This document shows, piece by piece, positions 25,575-30,054 of a DNA stretch of 30,054 nucleotides. The notes below the pieces were generated by a model. It searched no databases and was not told where the DNA came from. It was given only the letters and a program-made list of their open reading frames with translations. The DNA is taken from the NCBI GenBank assembly GCA_047635695.1, contig JBLILN010000020.1:1-30054 (forward strand). Reading direction: 5' to 3'. Every line of letters starts with the position of its first letter. The first letter of the stretch is position 1. Source of the stretch: UBA2136 sp047635695 (GTDB taxonomy: Bacteria > Pseudomonadota > Alphaproteobacteria > UBA2136). Position numbers and translations under genes: made by a program.

Positions 25575-26533
25575 GTTAGTCTAAATTCATCTTGGTTCAG
25601 GTCAACAAATCTTTTTTCTTTGGCTTTAATGCTACCTGCAAGAGTTGTGTATTCTGACTCTTCTATGGCATCATATCCACTAAGGACAGTTAAGGCTTTA
25701 TATGTGGTACTTACAATATTGTTATCGTCATCAAACTTAGTCGTTATTTCCAGTTCAACGGATAGTATATGTTCGCTGGAGAAGCTTATTCTTTTTGCGT
25801 ACACATCGTTTTTAAAGCTTTCATCAGCTACTGTAAATTCAATAAGCTCTTCTTTATAGACGCCGCGCCATTTATAACGCGTTGATGCTTTTAATACTGG
25901 TGATATTAGTAAAATTGTCGCATCTTCATCAGTGTCTTTTTCAATACGTTCTGTCTTTATGAAATCTGAAAACTGTCTCTTGTAAACAGTATGTTCTTCT
26001 TCATTAATTGGTTTGTTGTTTACGTCTAACTTGCATAGAGAGACTTTTGTAACCTTGTTAATACTGTCTAGTTTTTTATAAAACTTTGAGAAGTTGTTTT
26101 TTGTCTTTGGTAAATTAATAGCTTTATTTGCAATTTTACATATTCGTTCGATGTCTGCGTCAGGGTATAATTCTTTAGTATCTTCAATAGATAGTCCAGT
26201 GTCTTCGAGCAGTTGTGCGAAGCTTAGCTCTTTCTTATAATTATCAATAGGGTTTGTTGTGTAATGATGTAAAATAATACCAGTTATAATGCCTGCTATC
26301 ACTGTTGTGGAGACTCCGAGTATTAGAGTGTTTTTGTTTTCAGTACAAAACTCTATAACGTCTTTTATGCCACCTTCTTCTCGAGCAATAACACTAATAT
26401 TTAGTTCTATTCCGAACTCTTTAGATAGATCTTGAAGCGTATTGTGGATAGCACTTTTGCAGTGAATATAGACAGCCTCATTCATAGAATGAGATGTGTC
26501 ATTAAAATAATAATGTGTTTGTAAAGTTTGCAC
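25565..26533 (-). CDS. Unknown protein with one central membrane helix
   Basis: 322 residues from GTG 26533, with TAAGGGA 7-8 bases upstream. I do not recognise a named family. The N-terminus (HYYFNDTSHSMNEAV then a REEGGIKDVI segment near 51-60) is distinctive, and residues about 70-89 form one transmembrane helix (LGVSTTVIAGIITGIILHH). The remaining 230 residues are charged, probably cytoplasmic, with a beta-rich C-terminal part. There is no signal peptide, so it probably crosses the inner membrane once. It is a single-gene unit preceded by a 300-base region with two operator-like repeats, and its 3' end lies in a dispersed repeat. Such isolated, single-helix accessory proteins are often mobile or defence-related, but nothing here proves it. 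Confidence 0.7.
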   Translation of the reverse strand: MQTLQTHYYFNDTSHSMNEAVYIHCKSAIHNTLQDLSKEFGIELNISVIAREEGGIKDVIEFCTENKNTLILGVSTTVIAGIITGIILHHYTTNPIDNYKKELSFAQLLEDTGLSIEDTKELYPDADIERICKIANKAINLPKTKNNFSKFYKKLDSINKVTKVSLCKLDVNNKPINEEEHTVYKRQFSDFIKTERIEKDTDEDATILLISPVLKASTRYKWRGVYKEELIEFTVADESFKNDVYAKRISFSSEHILSVELEITTKFDDDNNIVSTTYKALTVLSGYDAIEESEYTTLAGSIKAKEKRFVDLNQDEFRLTSN

Positions 26534-26554
26534 GTATGAGTCCCTTAATCATTT

Positions 26555-26575
26555 TTTGTACAACCAACTTGTACC
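26555..26575 (+). repeat. Operator-like 21-base repeat, copy 1
   Basis: TTTGTACAACCAACTTGTACC, matching copy 2 at 19 of 21 positions. Each copy contains two TTGTAC half sites in the same orientation, starting 14 bases apart. Copy 1 begins 22 bases upstream of the GTG of the unknown membrane protein, in promoter position. Confidence 0.6.
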
Positions 26576-26637
26576 ATTTACAAACTACAACCACAACTTA
26601 TAATTCAACAGCTTACCCCACCATCCCACCGCACACG

Positions 26638-26658
26638 TTTGTACCACCAATTTGTACC
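26638..26658 (+). repeat. Operator-like 21-base repeat, copy 2
   Basis: TTTGTACCACCAATTTGTACC, 83 bases from copy 1 measured start to start, about eight helical turns. Same orientation and same internal half-site spacing as copy 1. Confidence 0.6.
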
Positions 26659-26842
26659 TGCGGCATACAAAGCTTTATAACTCTATGAAAAAATAATAAG
26701 GAAATATCAATGGTGCGATGATAGGGCTCGCAGTTAATACGCAAGTTACTGTTATTTTATACATTTAGTAATTAGGTATTACTGCGATACCCCAAATATA
26801 CCCAGATAATATATTAAACGACCTCAGGCTTAACTTATAAAA

Positions 26843-27049
26843 CTAGTCTATAAGTTTTATATTCGTCGCTGAAGTTTTGCCACCTTCGGATAAAATCTCA
26901 TAAGATATGCGTTGCCCAACCTCTACTTTATCAATACCAGAGGCTTGTATGGCAGATATATGCACATAAACATTGTCATCACTGTCTTTAGGACGAATAA
27001 AGCCGTAGCCTTTGTCTTCTTTAAATGAAATGATACTTCCTGTCAGCAT
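26843..27049 (-). CDS. CspA-family cold-shock domain protein
   Basis: 68 residues, a complete single cold-shock domain. The nucleic-acid binding motifs are RNP1 KGYGFI (13-18) and RNP2 VYVHIS (27-32). Such proteins bind single-stranded RNA/DNA and melt mRNA structure in the cytoplasm. AGGAAA about 6 bases before the ATG. It is divergent from recQ with 114 bases between, and stands alone. The paralogue number and cold induction cannot be told from here. A short AT-rich inverted repeat (AACTTATA/TATAAGTT, 26832-26856) spans the stop codon. Confidence 0.95.
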   Translation of the reverse strand: MLTGSIISFKEDKGYGFIRPKDSDDNVYVHISAIQASGIDKVEVGQRISYEILSEGGKTSATNIKLID

Positions 27050-27163
27050 GTTATGTTTCCTATATATGGTTAAAAGAGTGTAGGCACATTAACATAACCC
27101 CGTGTAAATTTATATATCTCAGTTTATTTATATAAAATAAATTATAAACTGTTACTATCCTCC

Positions 27164-29020
27164 ATGGTTCGGATATGTAACAAGACTAAAAATGGACACG
27201 CACAAAATATGAAGCAAGCGACTAAAGTATTACAGCAAGATTATGGTTACGATGCATTTCGTGGTCAGCAGGAAGATATTATTTCTCATACTATTAGTGG
27301 AGGAAATTCACTTGTTATCATGCCTACAGCAAGCGGAAAATCACTTTGTTACCAAATACCCGCTATATGTCGTCACGGTGTTGGCGTGGTTGTTTCACCA
27401 CTTATTGCATTGATGCAAGACCAAACGGATGCTCTTGCACAAATTGGTATTTCGGCAGGTGCAATAAACTCTACCATGAGCCCTGAACAGGTTCAGCAGG
27501 TAAAAGAACAGGCTTTGAACGGTTCATTAGACATGCTATACGTCGCACCTGAACGTCTGATTATGCCAGAATTTTTGAATTTTTTAGAGCAATGCAAAAT
27601 CTCACTTTTTGCCATTGATGAAGCGCATTGCATGTCGCAATGGGGGCATGATTTTCGCCCTGACTATGCAGCACTATCCTTACTTGTAGAACGTTTTCCG
27701 CAGGTGCCACGTATTGCCCTAACGGCAACTGCCGATGAACCGACGCGTCATGATATTATACAATGTTTAGACTTAAATGATGGCCGTATATTTATCGACG
27801 GATTTGACCGCCCTAATATCAATTACAGTATTGTAAACCGTGATAATCCTAAACAACAACTATGGGATTTTATCACTGAAAATCACGATGGTCATAGCGG
27901 TATTATTTATTGCACCTCTCGCAAAAAAGTTAAAGAATTGTCCGATTGGTTACAAGAAAAAGGTCTTAACGCACACCCGTACCACGCAGGCCTATCAAGT
28001 GAAATTCGCAGTGAAAATCAAAAACGTTTTTTGCGTGAAGAGAAGGTCATTATAGTCGCAACAATTGCTTTCGGTATGGGTATTGATAAACCAGATGTGC
28101 GGTTTGTTGTACATATGAATATCCCCAAAAACATTGAAGCCTACTACCAAGAAACAGGCCGTGCAGGACGAGACGGACAACCCGCAAACGCTTACATGAT
28201 TTATGGTATAGACGATGCCGCCTCGCAACGTGGATGGATAAACAATGGCGATGCCTCAGACGCTCAAAAGCGAATAGAACATCAGAAGCTCGACGCATTA
28301 CTTGGGCTTTGTGAAGCCGCCAATTGCCGCCGTCAAATCATCCTTAAATATTTTGGCGACAATTCAAACCCCTGCGGAAATTGTGATACCTGCCTGACCA
28401 AACCAAAGGTTTTTGACGGCACAATCCCTACGCAAAAAGCACTATCATGTGTGTATAAAACTGGACAAAGATTCGGTGTCGGTTACTTAATAGACGTGTT
28501 GCACGGCGTGGAGAACGCAAGAATAATAGGTTTTAATCATCATAGGCAAAGCACTTTTGGCATCGGTGAAGAATATAACAACAAACAATGGCAAAACATC
28601 TTCCGTCAGCTAGTCGCAAATAATTTATTAGAAGTAGATATCGCTGGCCACGGCGGTTTAAGTATCACTGAAAATGGTAGAACTTTCCTCCGTGAAAAAG
28701 AAACCATAGAACTTAGAAAACCCGTAATAAAAGAAAACACATCTAAAAAAGGTAAACGTAGTAGCAAAGCAAATATTGCCATGAGTGCTTTAAAAACCGA
28801 GCAAGAAAAAGGCATTTTTGAGTCATTAAAAATAACAAGAGCTGAACTCGCAACAAGCAATTCTGTACCAACCTTCGTCATTTTTCACGACAAAACACTT
28901 ATAGAATTAGCCACCCAAAAACCACAAAACTTGACGGACATGCTCGCCATAAACGGTATAGGAGAAACCAAACTAAAACGTTACGGGCAGCAGTTTTTAG
29001 ACGTTATATTAAGTAACTAA
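27164..29020 (+). CDS. recQ: ATP-dependent DNA helicase RecQ
   Basis: 618 residues, typical length. Superfamily-2 helicase motifs: FRGQQEDII (motif 0), MPTASGKS (Walker A, 53-60), DEAHCMSQWGHDFRP (motif II, DEAH 152-155, plus the RecQ aromatic loop), SPLIALMQDQ (Ia), and QETGRAGRDG (motif VI). A zinc site follows (CRRQIILKYF...CGNCDTC), then a winged-helix RQC region and a C-terminal HRDC domain (about 540-618). It unwinds DNA 3' to 5' in recombination and fork repair. No good ribosome binding site precedes ATG 27164; ATG 27209 (MKQATKVLQQDYGY) is an equally possible start and matches where homology begins. Confidence 0.95.
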   Translation: MVRICNKTKNGHAQNMKQATKVLQQDYGYDAFRGQQEDIISHTISGGNSLVIMPTASGKSLCYQIPAICRHGVGVVVSPLIALMQDQTDALAQIGISAGAINSTMSPEQVQQVKEQALNGSLDMLYVAPERLIMPEFLNFLEQCKISLFAIDEAHCMSQWGHDFRPDYAALSLLVERFPQVPRIALTATADEPTRHDIIQCLDLNDGRIFIDGFDRPNINYSIVNRDNPKQQLWDFITENHDGHSGIIYCTSRKKVKELSDWLQEKGLNAHPYHAGLSSEIRSENQKRFLREEKVIIVATIAFGMGIDKPDVRFVVHMNIPKNIEAYYQETGRAGRDGQPANAYMIYGIDDAASQRGWINNGDASDAQKRIEHQKLDALLGLCEAANCRRQIILKYFGDNSNPCGNCDTCLTKPKVFDGTIPTQKALSCVYKTGQRFGVGYLIDVLHGVENARIIGFNHHRQSTFGIGEEYNNKQWQNIFRQLVANNLLEVDIAGHGGLSITENGRTFLREKETIELRKPVIKENTSKKGKRSSKANIAMSALKTEQEKGIFESLKITRAELATSNSVPTFVIFHDKTLIELATQKPQNLTDMLAINGIGETKLKRYGQQFLDVILSN

Positions 29021-29056
29021 AGCTTTAATATGTACGTTTAATGCTTGGAGGTGTTG

Positions 29057-29137
29057 ATGGATGCTGTTCACGTATATATCTCGGGACAGTATAGCGGTAA
29101 TAGTAGACACCAAACTTGCTTCTATGTAAGTACATGA
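29057..29137 (+). CDS. Possible 26-residue small ORF downstream of recQ
   Basis: ATG 29057 is preceded by GGAGG (29047-29051) at an ideal 5-base spacing and opens 26 codons (MDAVHVYISGQYSGNSRHQT...) to TGA 29135-29137. The stop lies inside the dispersed 58-base repeat and an ATG follows at once in the same frame, giving 13 further codons. The only support is the ribosome binding site; it may equally be a gene remnant. Confidence 0.25.
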   Translation: MDAVHVYISGQYSGNSRHQTCFYVST

Positions 29138-29185
29138 ATGGCTAGTTTAGTGTCGAATGTTGAAGAGGTAAAGGGATAAGTTGAC
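29128..29185 (+). repeat. Dispersed 58-base repeat, copy 2
   Basis: Counterpart of 25517-25574 (47 of 58 identical, same orientation). The two copies bracket the unknown membrane protein, the cold-shock gene and recQ. No terminal inverted repeats or transposase lie next to either copy. Confidence 0.6.
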
Positions 29186-29256
29186 TTATAATGGGCGGTG
29201 ATATATACATAAAGCAATGATTACATATACTTTTCTTAAAGTCTTTTTCGGAGGCA

Positions 29257-30054
29257 ATTAAGACAAATAAAATTATACTTGACACTGATATTGGTAATGA
29301 CGTTGATGACCTCATAGCTATAGCAATGCTTGCTCATTATCATCAAACCAATAAATTAAACTTAATAGCTGCAACAAGCTCTAAGTCTGGAGTACTATCA
29401 GCAGATGTATTGGCTTGGTTATTAGCGTACTATAAACTTGATATCCCTGTTGGTTATTGTATTGATGGTGCTTTACAGCCCAAGCAAAAATATCTTGAGC
29501 TTTTACCTACACTAAAAGAAGCTTTTAGTTCAGTATCTGCAACAAGCACAAAACCCGCTACAGAGATTTTAGAGCAGGCATTACTAGCCAATAAAAAAAT
29601 TACTGTTGTAATGATTGGCAATAGTTCTAACATTGCGCAAATTTTAAATTCTCCCTCTCTGAACAAACTATTTCATGAGAAAGTTGAAAAAATCATTTGG
29701 ATGGCTGGTGAGTTCGACAGAGCTTACGCTGAAAACAATATACGTGTAGATTATCAAAACTCACATGTTATTTTTGACAAGTGGCAAGGAAAGCTAGAAC
29801 TTCTCCCATCAAACGTTGGGAAAAAAGTTATCTTCCCTGGGCATCATTTGATTGATCGCCAAGAGCCAGTAGCACAAATGTACAATGACTATATGAAGAG
29901 AGGTTGGGGACGAGAATGCTGGGATCCATTAACCATTCTATATGCAAGTGGTACTGCGCCAGAGCTGTTTAAGTTAAGTAAACTTGGTAAAGTTACTTTA
30001 GATAGTAATGAAATTACTGAATTTCATGAGCAAGATAATGGAAATCATCTACTC
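29257..30054 (+). CDS. Nucleoside hydrolase-like protein, 3' end outside window, no ordinary start codon
   Basis: An open frame runs from 29221 (after TGA 29218-29220) to the window edge. The family signature IILDTDIGNDVDD starts at 29272 and gives the Asp cluster that binds calcium in inosine-uridine nucleoside hydrolases; VVMIGNSSNIA, KIIWMAGEF and WDPLTILYA further fit the family. No in-frame ATG, GTG or TTG precedes the signature. GGAGG lies at 29250-29254, with ATT at 29257 two bases later, which I use as a nominal start. A 14-codon ORF (29217-29261) in the preceding frame overlaps this point. Function expected: hydrolysis of the N-glycosidic bond of nucleosides. Either an unusual start, a frameshift or a decayed 5' end. 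Confidence 0.75.
   Translation, partial: MKTNKIILDTDIGNDVDDLIAIAMLAHYHQTNKLNLIAATSSKSGVLSADVLAWLLAYYKLDIPVGYCIDGALQPKQKYLELLPTLKEAFSSVSATSTKPATEILEQALLANKKITVVMIGNSSNIAQILNSPSLNKLFHEKVEKIIWMAGEFDRAYAENNIRVDYQNSHVIFDKWQGKLELLPSNVGKKVIFPGHHLIDRQEPVAQMYNDYMKRGWGRECWDPLTILYASGTAPELFKLSKLGKVTLDSNEITEFHEQDNGNHLL

Larger units (their letters stand above)
26534..26842. other. Intergenic region with repeated operator-like motif
   Basis: 309 bases between the unknown membrane protein gene start and the end of the cold-shock gene. It contains two copies of a 21-base motif (26555-26575, 26638-26658). The remainder is AT-rich and shows no open frame with a credible start and no RNA gene. Confidence 0.5.

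Noticed and set aside
26555..26658. A short CRISPR array
   Set aside because: Only two 21-base copies with internal half-site symmetry and no cas genes; an operator fits better.
29128..29185. Attachment-site or insertion-sequence end
   Set aside because: No integrase, transposase or terminal inverted repeats adjacent; called only a dispersed repeat.

Overview
The window is AT-rich, gene-dense bacterial DNA that most resembles an alphaproteobacterium. This rests on the two-subunit-type pyruvate dehydrogenase E1 alpha (pdhA), OxyR with AhpC/AhpD, several membrane sensor kinases and a Gram-negative outer-membrane barrel protein. The order or genus cannot be fixed from the sequence alone. No tRNA, rRNA, CRISPR array or complete insertion sequence was seen.

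Layout. 1-658: 5' part of pdhA (minus). 910-3752: a YfiR-like periplasmic protein overlapping by one base a CHASE8-type hybrid histidine kinase. 3807-5660: a second, convergent hybrid kinase. 6200-7777: a Kef-type cation/proton antiporter. 7805-9965: a peroxide module, oxyR divergent from ahpC-ahpD. 10028-13356: a minus-strand phosphorelay operon (CHASE-PAS kinase, single-domain receiver, small soluble kinase). 13506-17657: a lipid/acyl region with a ThiF-like enzyme divergent from a fused PlsC/acyl-activating protein and a LuxI/FeeM-like N-acyltransferase. 17755-19155: an outer-membrane barrel protein.

19596-25278 is the most interesting part. It is a tightly coupled minus-strand operon encoding a heme-oxygenase-like diiron oxidase, an ATP-grasp ligase, a class-I glutamine-amidotransferase-fold hydrolase, a membrane desaturase-like diiron enzyme, a GFA-family protein and a Cys/Met-type PLP lyase. 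It is headed by the wreck of a 2-oxoglutarate/Fe(II) oxygenase. The enzyme classes parallel the bes pathway (terminal-alkyne amino acid of Streptomyces), in which a heme-oxygenase-like enzyme cleaves a lysine-type side chain and releases formaldehyde; a GFA protein in the same operon would fit that. I infer an undescribed small-molecule (non-proteinogenic amino acid or gamma-glutamyl dipeptide) pathway.

25282-30054 has accessory features: an unknown one-TM protein behind a repeated operator-like motif, a cold-shock protein, RecQ, an imperfect 58-bp repeat on both sides of that block, and the 5' part of a nucleoside hydrolase-like gene with no ordinary start codon.
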